Of a DNA stretch of 36,948 nucleotides, positions 25,648 to 33,364 are shown in pieces; the first letter of the stretch is position 1; the number at the start of each line of letters is the position of its first letter. The position numbers and the translations under genes are program-made. Under the pieces are notes generated by a model that was given only the letters and a program-made list of their open reading frames with translations, ran no database searches and was not told the DNA's origin. The DNA comes from Lachnospiraceae bacterium (GTDB lineage: Bacteria; Bacillota; Clostridia; Lachnospirales; Lachnospiraceae): the NCBI GenBank assembly GCA_022781925.1, contig JALESO010000065.1, positions 1-36,948 on the forward strand, read 5' to 3'.

Positions 25648-26850
25648 ATGAGTAAAGAGAACGTACGGGAAAATTACAGTGATAGAAAAATAAAAATCAT
25701 GCTTGCAACCATGATCTTCTGTAGTGTGGTGTATGGCTTTGGAATGTTTAAATTTATTCCGATGCAGGATGCAATCACTTCTCATTTTGGTGTAAACGAG
25801 GGGGCATACGGATATCTGAATTCAGCAACAAACTGGGCAGTGATCATACTGTCTGTGCAGATGGGATTTCTGATCAGGAAGTGGCCGAGTAAGCGAAGCA
25901 TAATTCTTGGATTTGCAGTCGCGCTGGCTGGTATGGGAATGCAGCTGTTTGCTCCGAAATTTCCACTTTTTGTGGCTGGACGTGCAATAGAAGGTGGCGG
26001 ACTTGGACTGGCGACACTGGCAGTTACCAGCCTGTTGCTGAATATGGTTCCGAGAGATAAGGTTGGAATCTGGAGCAGTGTATCCATTTTGTGCGCAGTT
26101 GCTCCGCAGATTCTGATCACAAAAGGCGGTTCGGTTTTGATGCTGAAAGCAGGTATGTCATTTTTACAGATTTTTGCAGGAATCGCGGTGATGTATGCAC
26201 TGACCATTGTTGTATGTATGATTAACATTCCTGTATCCATAAAGGCAAATGGAGTTGCTGCAGATGAAAAGCCGACCAGAGAGCAGACGTTGCGTGTGTT
26301 CAAAAACAAGTCCAATTGGCTGGTCAATATCGCATACATTTTTTTCAGTCTTGTATCAGTATCATTTAGCGCATATGTCGTAAAATATATGATCATCAAG
26401 GGACTGGAACCAGGGCAGGCGGCAAGTGTTTACAGTTACACAACATTGATCGGTATGGCATCCATGTTTGTATTTGGATTGATTTCAGATAAACTTGGAA
26501 CAAAACGAAAAATAGTTATGGCCGGATTTTTTGCAGGGGCAGTGGCGCTGATTTGCTTGGTAAATCTGCCGGCAAGTATGATCATGGTGTATGTAATTGT
26601 GTACGGAACACTGCCTAGATCTATTGCCGGTCTGTCTACCGCATCAGCGACAGATATAGCAGAAGTACCTTCCGATGTACCGGTTGTTAATTCACTGAAA
26701 AATGAAGTGACACAGGTGGGAACGGTAGTATTTACCATTGTGCTTGGATATATTATTCAATGTCTTGGATATGAAATTGCAATCTACCTGTTGGCAGGTA
26801 CAATGGTGCTTGGTGGAATCTGCTGGTTTTTTGCAAAGAGGATTCCGTAA
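25648..26850 (+). CDS. Second MFS transporter of the catabolic cluster
   Basis: A 400-residue, 12-helix major facilitator protein unrelated in detail to the one at 19332. Seen: a charged N-terminus, the conserved TM2-3 loop (LIRKWPSKRSIILG), a central loop at about 195-215 and a second half starting SNWLVNIAYIFFS. GGGAAGGA stands about 15 bases ahead of the ATG, a weak arrangement. It lies 27 bases after the FabK-like gene and 20 before the second hydrolase, so it is cotranscribed with them. It may import a second substrate or export the cleavage product. Confidence 0.87.
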   Translation: MSKENVRENYSDRKIKIMLATMIFCSVVYGFGMFKFIPMQDAITSHFGVNEGAYGYLNSATNWAVIILSVQMGFLIRKWPSKRSIILGFAVALAGMGMQLFAPKFPLFVAGRAIEGGGLGLATLAVTSLLLNMVPRDKVGIWSSVSILCAVAPQILITKGGSVLMLKAGMSFLQIFAGIAVMYALTIVVCMINIPVSIKANGVAADEKPTREQTLRVFKNKSNWLVNIAYIFFSLVSVSFSAYVVKYMIIKGLEPGQAASVYSYTTLIGMASMFVFGLISDKLGTKRKIVMAGFFAGAVALICLVNLPASMIMVYVIVYGTLPRSIAGLSTASATDIAEVPSDVPVVNSLKNEVTQVGTVVFTIVLGYIIQCLGYEIAIYLLAGTMVLGGICWFFAKRIP

Positions 26851-26870
26851 AGAAAGGATAGGGATAAGAT

Positions 26871-27614
26871 ATGGCTGTTGAACTGACAGAAGAACAGAAA
26901 AAATCACCGTATTATAAATATTATGAGCGTGAGATTAAAGAAGTTCCACCAAAATTAATGAAACGGATCATGACAGAAAAATTTGATGATTCGGAAGCAC
27001 TATTATTTGTGGACAAAAACAAATTATTTGAGGATGGATATCTGCCGGGAGAATTTGGAGTATTCCATTTGCCGAGCGGTGGATATGAAGTGGCAAATTG
27101 TACACAGATGCCTGGAGTGACACCAGAGATGTTTGATTGGTGGTTTGCCTGGCATGGACTTGATCCGATGCGCTATATTATTTGGAATAAAGATGAACAT
27201 TATTATTGCAAAACACGCAATCCGGAAATTGCGTTGAATGAAAAATTAACCATGAAAGAACGTTACTGGCATACAACGCATGACGTAAAAGAATCGATGC
27301 TGAAAGATGCACCGGTGGTTGATCTGATATTAAACTTTTTACCACCGGAAGAGATGGGCTTTGATCCGGAAAAATTAAAAGCCTTCCAGGGAACAATCGT
27401 TTGTACTCCGGGAATGGTGCATTTCCTAAGACCTACAGAGCATGGCTCAGAACTTCGTACCAGATTCTGGTTCGAGGATCCCAATGTTCCATTTGATGAG
27501 ATGGCAGCAAGAGCTTTGCTGGCACATAATGTTAAAGAGTATACACATCTGGCAGAAATATTGCCGGAATTGTATGCTGAATTTAAGAATAAATTCTTGT
27601 TTAGGGAATCTTAG
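26871..27614 (+). CDS. PhlG/phloretin-hydrolase-like C-C hydrolase with intact metal site
   Basis: A 247-residue DAPG hydrolase (PhlG) family protein. Active relatives cleave acyl-phloroglucinols: PhlG removes acetate from 2,4-diacetylphloroglucinol, and phloretin hydrolase splits phloretin. Blocks: PGVTPEMFDWWFAWHGLDPMRY (81-102) with His95, KERYWHTTHDVKE with Glu130 and His137, and LLAHNVKEYTHLAEILPELY with His219 and Glu223. His95/Glu130/His219/Glu223 fit the reported Zn ligands of PhlG. It shares YYKYYERE- and blockwise similarity with the protein at 21766, showing duplication and divergence. AAAGGA is ahead. It is the last gene of the cluster; a structured repeat starts at its stop codon. 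Confidence 0.85.
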   Translation: MAVELTEEQKKSPYYKYYEREIKEVPPKLMKRIMTEKFDDSEALLFVDKNKLFEDGYLPGEFGVFHLPSGGYEVANCTQMPGVTPEMFDWWFAWHGLDPMRYIIWNKDEHYYCKTRNPEIALNEKLTMKERYWHTTHDVKESMLKDAPVVDLILNFLPPEEMGFDPEKLKAFQGTIVCTPGMVHFLRPTEHGSELRTRFWFEDPNVPFDEMAARALLAHNVKEYTHLAEILPELYAEFKNKFLFRES

Positions 27615-27902
27615 AACAGGATGTGACAAAAACTCCAATGCAGGCACGACGGATTTCCTATCTTCGCTGCGCCGCCTATCTCCGACCGCTTCCGCGAACT
27701 CACCAACAGCAAAAGCAGCTGTTGGTTCAGACACACTCCCGCGGTCGAGCTATGCTCGCTCCGATAACGGAAATTCGTCTACCGCCTTGCCTTGGAGTTT
27801 ATGCTCACATCTTGTTCTATTTACGCCGTGGCACCGCGTGACACGCATGCATATAATTTCTTGAAAGAATAAATGCCGTGTTGCATGCGCACGATTTACA
27901 TA
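27613..27902 (+). repeat. Structured ~285-bp repeat element, copy B
   Basis: Starts within the stop codon of the second hydrolase and reads in the same direction. Main hairpin 27613-27818: outer AGAACAGGATGTGA/TCACATCTTGTTCT, then AAACTCCAA/TTGGAGTTT, ATTTCC/GGAAAT, CGACCGC/GCGGTCG and tip CCAACAGC/GCTGTTGG. A second hairpin CGCATGCA/TGCATGCG (27844-27889) and a closing GATTTACA block follow. Copy A at 17362-17643 has matching helices with compensatory substitutions. No coding function seen. Confidence 0.82.
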
Positions 27903-27957
27903 TCGAAAGATGACTTGCATGTAAGCGCTTGGCTATGGACGCTACCCTTGACAGAAG

Positions 27958-28054
27958 AAAAAAAGAACGGCTTTCCCTTTGTTACCGACGGCGAAGAACT
28001 CAAGAACATGTAGATTTTCTCCGTCGCCGGCAACAGTGTAGCCGTTCTTTTTTT
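27958..28054. terminator. Long bidirectional hairpin terminator between cluster and asnA
   Basis: AAAAAAAGAACGGCT pairs with AGCCGTTCTTTTTTT at the ends, and a second imperfect helix (GTTACCGACGG with CCGTCGCCGGCAAC, four non-Watson-Crick positions) sits inside. T-runs occur on both strands. It is suited to end asnA on the minus strand and the cluster transcript on the plus strand. The size (97 bp) is unusual for a simple terminator. The rest of 27903-28133 shows no gene. Confidence 0.65.
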
Positions 28055-28133
28055 CTCTTTCAAGGGCATGCCGCTACGCGGTAGCTGAAATTCTCTTCGT
28101 TTCTGCTTGTTCCAAATTACCCTAAACAAGAAC

Positions 28134-29144
28134 TTACAGTAACTGAATGCCAGCTTCTTTCAGCTGTGCTTCCATTTCTTCCGGCCAGAGAGAACACTGT
28201 ACTTCTCCGATATGTGCCTTACGCAGGAAGAACATACAGATACGGGATTGCCCGATTCCCCCACCCATGGTGTACGGAAGTTTTTTCTCCAGAATTGCTT
28301 TCTGGAACGGAAGTTCTGCGCGCTCCGGGCAGCCGGCTTTGTCAAGCTGCTCTTTCAGAGAAACTTCATCTACACGGATACCCATGGAAGAAAGTTCCAG
28401 TGCGATATCAAGAACCGGATAGTAAACAACAATATCTGCGTTCAGAGCCCAGTCATCATAATCCGGTGCGCGGCCATCATGTGGTTCGCCACATTCCAGT
28501 TCATCACCGATCTGCATGATGCAGACAGCACCTTTTGCCTGAGCAATATAATATTCTCGCTCCTTTGGTGTATTATCAGGGAACATTTCTTCCAATTCAT
28601 GTGTTGTTACAAAGAAAATTTCTTTTGGCAAAATCTCATGGATATAGTCATACTGAATGGACATATATTTTTCAGTCTTGCGTAGTACTTTGTAAACCTG
28701 ACGAACAGTTTCTTTTAATGTATCCAGATTTCGCTGATTTTTATCAATGACTTTTTCCCAGTCCCACTGATCTACAAAGATGGAATGTATGTTATCTGTA
28801 ATCTCGTCACGGCGGATGGCATTCATGTCGGTATACAGACCGGAACCAACTTCAAAATCGTATTTGTCCAGTGCGTAACGTTTCCATTTTGCCAGAGAAT
28901 GCACAACTTCTCCGATACGTCCGTTCTGCTCTGCAATGTCAAAACTTACCGGGCGCTCCACACCGTTTAAGTTGTCATTCAATCCAGATGCCGGATCTAC
29001 AAAAAGCGGTGCAGATACACGGGCAAGGTTCAGCTCCTGAGCCAGACGTGTCTGAAAAAAATCCTTTACTGTCTTGATCGCAATCTGAGTATCATGCAGA
29101 TTGAGGTCAGATTTATAGCCTTTTGGAATAGTAATGGTACCCAT
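28134..29144 (-). CDS. asnA: Aspartate--ammonia ligase (ammonia-dependent asparagine synthetase)
   Basis: Makes asparagine from aspartate, NH3 and ATP, releasing AMP and PPi; class II aminoacyl-tRNA synthetase fold. At 336 residues it matches the family (about 330). Seen: N-terminal block with RVSAPLFVDPASGLNDNLNG, the mid block AKWKRYALDKYDFEVGSGLYTDMNAIRRDE, and the C-terminal motif-3 region TMGGGIGQSRICM. The ATG at 29144 has GAGGAG nine bases ahead; seven extra in-frame codons upstream are not used. A sigma-A promoter precedes it, with a short hairpin in the leader. It is monocistronic. Confidence 0.97.
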   Translation of the reverse strand: MGTITIPKGYKSDLNLHDTQIAIKTVKDFFQTRLAQELNLARVSAPLFVDPASGLNDNLNGVERPVSFDIAEQNGRIGEVVHSLAKWKRYALDKYDFEVGSGLYTDMNAIRRDEITDNIHSIFVDQWDWEKVIDKNQRNLDTLKETVRQVYKVLRKTEKYMSIQYDYIHEILPKEIFFVTTHELEEMFPDNTPKEREYYIAQAKGAVCIMQIGDELECGEPHDGRAPDYDDWALNADIVVYYPVLDIALELSSMGIRVDEVSLKEQLDKAGCPERAELPFQKAILEKKLPYTMGGGIGQSRICMFFLRKAHIGEVQCSLWPEEMEAQLKEAGIQLL

Positions 29145-29201
29145 AAAAATCTCCTCTATTATCATTTCTCGTTATTTGTTCATATTTATTCAGTGTCATG
29201 C

Positions 29202-29229
29202 GCTGAGCAAAAAAAATGGATGACTCAGC
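29202..29229 (-). promoter_or_regulatory. Leader hairpin of asnA
   Basis: GCTGAG (29202-29207) and CTCAGC (29224-29229) can pair in the leader RNA, with a run of eight T in the loop on the minus strand. It might influence transcription or translation. No T-box features are seen. Confidence 0.3.
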
Positions 29230-29237
29230 CATTGTTT

Positions 29238-29265
29238 ATTATATCATCTAACTATGATTTTTCAA
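29238..29265 (-). promoter_or_regulatory. Sigma-A-type promoter of asnA
   Basis: On the minus strand TTGAAA (29265-29260) and TATAAT (29243-29238) with a 16-base spacer; leader of about 87 bases. Confidence 0.65.
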
Positions 29266-29381
29266 GATTTGATACTTATTTCACATAGAAAAATACAAAA
29301 AAAGCATTTTGTTATGAAGGGGAGATTTTTCGTGAAGGGAGGAGCATTCATTCTGAACTGAGAGATAGGATGAATAAAAAA

Positions 29382-29410
29382 TTGCTATTGTGGGGCGGGT
29401 GACATATAAT
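29382..29410 (+). promoter_or_regulatory. Sigma-A-type promoter upstream of the HD-domain gene
   Basis: TTGCTA (29382-29387), 17 bases, TATAAT (29405-29410). The transcript would run through the 28-bp palindrome before reaching the HD gene. The rest of 29266-29536 shows no gene. Confidence 0.55.
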
Positions 29411-29473
29411 AAAAAATAATCGAACAATTTTTGTGGAAAAAATTTTTAAAAGATGTTTTCCAAATAAAAAAGT

Positions 29474-29501
29474 TCAAGAATGCCCTCGGCATTCTTGCTG
29501 C
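29474..29501. repeat. 28-bp palindromic repeat, copy 2
   Basis: CAAGAATGCC (29475-29484) and GGCATTCTTG (29488-29497) with loop CTC. Exact reverse complement of 6954-6981 over 28 bases, including the flanking GCAG/CTGC side, so the identity goes beyond the palindrome. Confidence 0.7.
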
Positions 29502-29536
29502 AAGAGGGTTTCGAATCGTGAAAAAGAGGGAGGAAT

Positions 29537-30157
29537 ATGATGGACAGAGAACGACTGGAACGTCAGTTTGATTTTATAAAAGAAATTGATAAGGAAAAGT
29601 TTATTCAGAGGCAGACGAAATTGTCGGATAATGCGCGCCGGGAAAATGACGCAGAACATGCATGGCATATGGCAATCATGACGGTTCTTCTGTCAGAATA
29701 CGCCAATGAAAAAATAGATGTGTTGCGGACAGTTATCATGCTTCTGATCCACGATATCGTGGAAATTGATGCGGGAGATACATATGCTTATGACGAGGAA
29801 AGACAGAAAACACAACATGAACGGGAAAGTCAGGCCGCAGACCGTATTTATGCGCTGCTTCCGGAGGATCAGCAGAAAAAAATGAGAGATATCTGGGAAG
29901 AATTTGAGGAGGCAAAGACCCCGGAGGCAAAATTTGCACATACTATGGATAACCTGCAGCCGGCCATGCTTAATACGGTTAACGGAGGTGTGGCGTGGAA
30001 AGAACGCGGTATCGCAATGAGTCAGATCATGAAGCGTAATGCACACACGGCAGAAGGTTCGCAGGATTTGTGGGATTATGCATATGAAAACTTTTTTAAG
30101 AAAAATATAGATGCCGGAAATATTGTAGATGACAGTGAAAAGCGACTGCGTTCATGA
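29537..30157 (+). CDS. HD-domain phosphohydrolase (YfbR/HDDC2-like)
   Basis: A 206-residue metal-dependent HD protein. Seen: His41 in ENDAEHAWHMA, the His72-Asp73 pair in LLIHDIVEIDAGD and a later Asp in HTMDNLQPA (about 138). The arrangement matches the HD_3 group that includes 5'-deoxynucleotidase YfbR and HDDC2, which dephosphorylate nucleoside monophosphates. GAGGGAGGAA precedes the start, and a second ATG follows at once. It stands between asnA (divergent) and the amidohydrolase, with a 38-bp hairpin repeat beginning at its stop codon. Substrate is by family only. Confidence 0.88.
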   Translation: MMDRERLERQFDFIKEIDKEKFIQRQTKLSDNARRENDAEHAWHMAIMTVLLSEYANEKIDVLRTVIMLLIHDIVEIDAGDTYAYDEERQKTQHERESQAADRIYALLPEDQQKKMRDIWEEFEEAKTPEAKFAHTMDNLQPAMLNTVNGGVAWKERGIAMSQIMKRNAHTAEGSQDLWDYAYENFFKKNIDAGNIVDDSEKRLRS

Positions 30158-30192
30158 GCAAGTAGCGAAAGCGGATTGCGAATGTCCGTTTT
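30155..30192 (+). repeat. 38-bp hairpin repeat, copy 1
   Basis: Matches 33235-33272 at 33 of 38 positions in the same orientation. Central AAAGCGGA pairs with TCCGTTTT allowing one G-T pair. Starts in the HD gene stop codon. Confidence 0.6.
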
Positions 30193-30240
30193 ACACTGTG
30201 ACAAAAAAGAAACAGAGTGACAATCTGGGAGGAGATTCTT

Positions 30241-31179
30241 ATGAAAGAAAAAATTGATGTTCATGCACATTATTTTCCGCCTGCGTACAATCAGATGCTG
30301 GAAAAGAGAGGAATGAAACTGTTGGACGGTGGCTTTCCAAAACCGGAATGGAATGAGGAGATTCAGCTCTCCTCCATGGCGACGATTGGCATAAGCTACA
30401 GTGTTCTTTCGATTTCTTCTCCACATTTACATATGGGAGATGCAGCAGAGGCAATTGAGGTTGCAAGAGCATCCAACGAATATGGTGCAGAATTGATGAA
30501 AAAATATCCGGAAAAAATCGGTGTGCTGGCAAGCTTACCGTTGCCGGAAATTGATGCTGCGGTAGAGGAAGTAAAATATTGCAGAGAAAATCTGCAGGTG
30601 ACAGGATTTGCGCTGCAGACCAATTCCTGTGGGATGTATCTTGGTGATACGAGATTAGAGCCTGTGATGGAAGTACTCAACCAGTCAAAAGAACTGGTGC
30701 TGATTCATCCGACAGAACCGGCAGCGATTCCCCAGGGCGTCAATGAGACATTGCCGTATCCGATGATGGAATTTTTCTTTGACACCTGCCGTGCGGTGAT
30801 GAATCTGATCCTGACAGGCACATTGAACAAATATCCTGGCATCCGTTTTGTGATTCCGCATGCAGGGGCCTATCTGCCGATTATCAGTGATCGTGTGGCT
30901 TCCATGTCAAAAATGCTTTGCCCGGACGGAAGTGTCGATATTCGAAAATGTCTGGCTGATCTGTATTATGATCTGGGTGGAACAGCGATGCCAAAGCAGT
31001 ACGGAAATCTTTGCCAGATAACGACCGGGGATCATATTTTATATGGAAGTGATACTCCGTTTACGCCGCTGCCGTTGTGCTGTAAGCTGGCAGAGACTAT
31101 GGATGAGGGGCTGACAGCAGAAATGCAGGAACTGGTTTACCGGGAAAATCCGAAGAAGCTGCTAAGTGTATTCTTATAA
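30241..31179 (+). CDS. Amidohydrolase-2 family protein (ACMSD / resorcylate decarboxylase-like)
   Basis: A 312-residue TIM-barrel metal enzyme. Seen: the first-strand motif DVHAH (His8, His10), His156 in LVLIHPTEP, His207 in FVIPHAGAYLP and Asp271 in YGSDTPF, the full metal set of the ACMSD group. That group contains nonhydrolytic decarboxylases of aromatic or muconate acids (aminocarboxymuconate semialdehyde and gamma-resorcylate decarboxylases) and also lactone hydrolases. GGGAGGAG sets the start at 30241; eight earlier in-frame codons are not used. It lies 2.6 kb from the catabolic cluster and might act on its products, but asnA and the HD gene intervene. Confidence 0.85.
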   Translation: MKEKIDVHAHYFPPAYNQMLEKRGMKLLDGGFPKPEWNEEIQLSSMATIGISYSVLSISSPHLHMGDAAEAIEVARASNEYGAELMKKYPEKIGVLASLPLPEIDAAVEEVKYCRENLQVTGFALQTNSCGMYLGDTRLEPVMEVLNQSKELVLIHPTEPAAIPQGVNETLPYPMMEFFFDTCRAVMNLILTGTLNKYPGIRFVIPHAGAYLPIISDRVASMSKMLCPDGSVDIRKCLADLYYDLGGTAMPKQYGNLCQITTGDHILYGSDTPFTPLPLCCKLAETMDEGLTAEMQELVYRENPKKLLSVFL

Positions 31180-31355
31180 ATGGATACATATCACGTTGTG
31201 TGGTGTCTGCATAAAAAATAATTTTCAGGAAAATATATAAAAAAGTCACAGCGTAGAAATAATGGAAAAATGAGTGAGAAAGAGAAATTTTGGATAACCA
31301 TTGTTCTGACTTTTAAAAGCTGTGAAAAATAGATATTGACCTGGAGGAAACGGAG

Positions 31356-32297
31356 ATGAACAGACAGAAAGCAGCAATCATCGGTTGTGGATTTGTGGGA
31401 TCATCCACGGCATTTGCTCTGATGCAGAAAGGACTTTTTTCGGAGCTGGTGCTTATTGATGCAGATCAAAAAAAAGCCCATGGCGAAGCGGCGGATATTG
31501 CCCATGGACGCCCTTTTGCACATATGATGCAGATTTATGCAGGAGATTATTCGGACGTAAGAGATTGCGGACTGATCATTATTACGGCGGGAGCGGCACA
31601 GAAACCCGGTGAGAGCCGGACAGCACTGGTGCATAAGAATGTGGAAATATATAAGACCATTATTCCACAGATCACAGCTCAGAATTTTGAAGGGATTTTG
31701 TTGATCGTCAGCAATCCGGTGGATATTTTGACGTATGCGGCATGGAAAATTTCCGGTTATCCGAAGGAGAGGGTAATCGGAAGTGGAACGGTGTTGGATT
31801 CCGCACGGTTTCGCTATCTGCTCAGTGAACATCTGCAGGTGGATTCTGCCAGTGTACATGCCATGATCATTGGAGAACACGGGGACAGTGAACTTGCGGT
31901 GTGGAGCGGTGCCAACGTATCTGGAATTCCAATTCATGATTTTTGTGAAATTCGAGGCCATTATGACCATGAACAGGCGATGGAGCAGATTTATCGCCGG
32001 GTGCGTGAAAGTGCATATCAGATCATCGAAGAAAAAGGTGCTACTTATTACGGTGTGGCCATGGCGGTGACGCGCATTGCGGCGGCGCTGATTCGGGATG
32101 AGGGCGCAGTGTTGCCAGTATCAAGCCTGATGCAGGGGGAATACGGACTATCCGATCTGTGTATCAGTGTGCCGGCAATTGTTGGAGACGATGGTGTACG
32201 GCAGGTGTTGGAAATTCCGTTAAATGAGAAGGAAAATAAGGAACTCCGTCATTCGGCAAATGGATTGAAAGAAATCTTGCAGAAAATTTGGCTATAA
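31356..32297 (+). CDS. ldh: L-lactate dehydrogenase
   Basis: Interconverts pyruvate and L-lactate with NAD(H). At 313 residues it has family length. Seen: GCGFVGSSTA (10-19), Asp at the end of strand 2 (LIDAD) for NAD, the substrate loop GAAQKPGESR with Gln rather than Arg at the specificity position (lactate, not malate, type), Arg in LDSARFR, and the catalytic His in IGEHGDSE. GGAGGAAA is ahead. It is monocistronic, with no clear terminator. The 176-bp region in front shows no gene. Confidence 0.94.
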   Translation: MNRQKAAIIGCGFVGSSTAFALMQKGLFSELVLIDADQKKAHGEAADIAHGRPFAHMMQIYAGDYSDVRDCGLIIITAGAAQKPGESRTALVHKNVEIYKTIIPQITAQNFEGILLIVSNPVDILTYAAWKISGYPKERVIGSGTVLDSARFRYLLSEHLQVDSASVHAMIIGEHGDSELAVWSGANVSGIPIHDFCEIRGHYDHEQAMEQIYRRVRESAYQIIEEKGATYYGVAMAVTRIAAALIRDEGAVLPVSSLMQGEYGLSDLCISVPAIVGDDGVRQVLEIPLNEKENKELRHSANGLKEILQKIWL

Positions 32298-32433
32298 AAA
32301 ATGTGAGACAGGATAATCATTCGAAAGAGAAAAAGAGTGAATGATATTTTTTGTGTAGAAACGATGAAAGTAATTGTATAATGATGTAAAAAAGTATGGA
32401 CAGTAGAATATGGGTATTGCAAATAATTAGTAG

Positions 32434-33144
32434 ATGATGAATGATAAGAATCAAAAGACAGAGAATGAAATGCGTGACAATCATACAGAAATGAATAAAA
32501 GAGTACAGTATACGTGGTTAAAAGAAACGTTGGCACAGCATGCGCCGACGTTTATCGGCATGGAATCGTGCCATCAGGCAGCTGTGTGTATTCCGTTGCT
32601 GAAGAATCAGGATAGTTCTTATGATGTCCTGTTTGAAGTGCGTTCTTCCACCATTGCACACCAGCCGGGAGACGTCTGTCTGCCCGGCGGGATGGTGGAG
32701 AAAGGTGAGACGCCCAGAGAAGCAGCATTGCGTGAACTGAAGGAAGAATTACTGTTAAAGGAAGATCAGATCAGTTACCTTGGTGATATGGATAAGCTAT
32801 ATAGCGGAGGCAGTCTGGTGATGCATTCTTTTGCAACGGAGGTAAAGGGGTATCAGAACACCTTCAATCCGGCAGAAGTAGCGGAAGTGTTTACGGTTCC
32901 GTTGGAATTTTTTTTACATACGGATCCGGAATGCTATGTGATCCGGGCAAAGGTGGAACCGGGAGAGGATTTTCCCTATGAACGGATCTGTGGCGGACGG
33001 GAGTACCGCTGGCGCAGCCGAAAGGAAGAAGTTTGCTTTTATCAGTATGAGGGACATGTCATCTGGGGGCTGACGGCAAAATTGATGCGGGCCTTTGCAG
33101 ATGTCGTCAGAGATAGGGAAACAGGATATGAAAAACACGTATAA
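32434..33144 (+). CDS. Nudix hydrolase, CoA-pyrophosphatase-like
   Basis: A 236-residue Nudix enzyme. The Nudix box is complete (86-105: G-x5-E92-x7-REL-x-EE). It is preceded by the CoA-subfamily stretch EVRSSTIAHQPGDVCLPGG (68-86), typical of NudL-type enzymes that split CoA into 3',5'-ADP and phosphopantetheine. An acidic N-terminal tail of about 25 residues is present. The start is uncertain: no clear ribosome site stands before 32434; in-frame ATGs at 32470 and 32491 are alternatives that keep the domain. It is probably independent of the upstream ldh. Confidence 0.88.
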   Translation: MMNDKNQKTENEMRDNHTEMNKRVQYTWLKETLAQHAPTFIGMESCHQAAVCIPLLKNQDSSYDVLFEVRSSTIAHQPGDVCLPGGMVEKGETPREAALRELKEELLLKEDQISYLGDMDKLYSGGSLVMHSFATEVKGYQNTFNPAEVAEVFTVPLEFFLHTDPECYVIRAKVEPGEDFPYERICGGREYRWRSRKEEVCFYQYEGHVIWGLTAKLMRAFADVVRDRETGYEKHV

Positions 33145-33234
33145 ACAGGTGGAAAAATACGCGATAAAATTCTGTCTTGTCAGTTGAAAAATTAACATCC
33201 ACATAGTATACTAATTTATATCTGTGCATAGTTT

Positions 33235-33272
33235 TGAGCAGGTGGCGAAAGCGGATTGTGAATGTTCGCTTT
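33235..33272 (+). repeat. 38-bp hairpin repeat, copy 2
   Basis: Same family as 30155-30192. AAAGCGGA pairs with TTCGCTTT with one G-T pair, so the helix is kept although three arm or loop bases differ. It lies 91 bases after the Nudix gene and ahead of pyrE. Confidence 0.6.
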
Positions 33273-33364
33273 GCTTTTTGCAAACGGAAGAAACTTGCAA
33301 GGAAAATACAGAACTGAAAAAGAAAAATCCCGGAAAACGGTTTAAATAAGGAGGATATGAGTAC

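Noticed and set aside
27896..28129. 77-codon minus-strand frame after asnA
   Set aside because: It runs through the bidirectional hairpin and has no family features.
29145..29300. T-box leader for asnA
   Set aside because: The leader is only about 87 bases and no T-box sequence or specifier stem is seen; only a short hairpin is present.
33145..33364. Pyrimidine attenuator ahead of pyrE
   Set aside because: No PyrR-binding hairpin or terminator/antiterminator pair is visible; only the 38-bp hairpin repeat.
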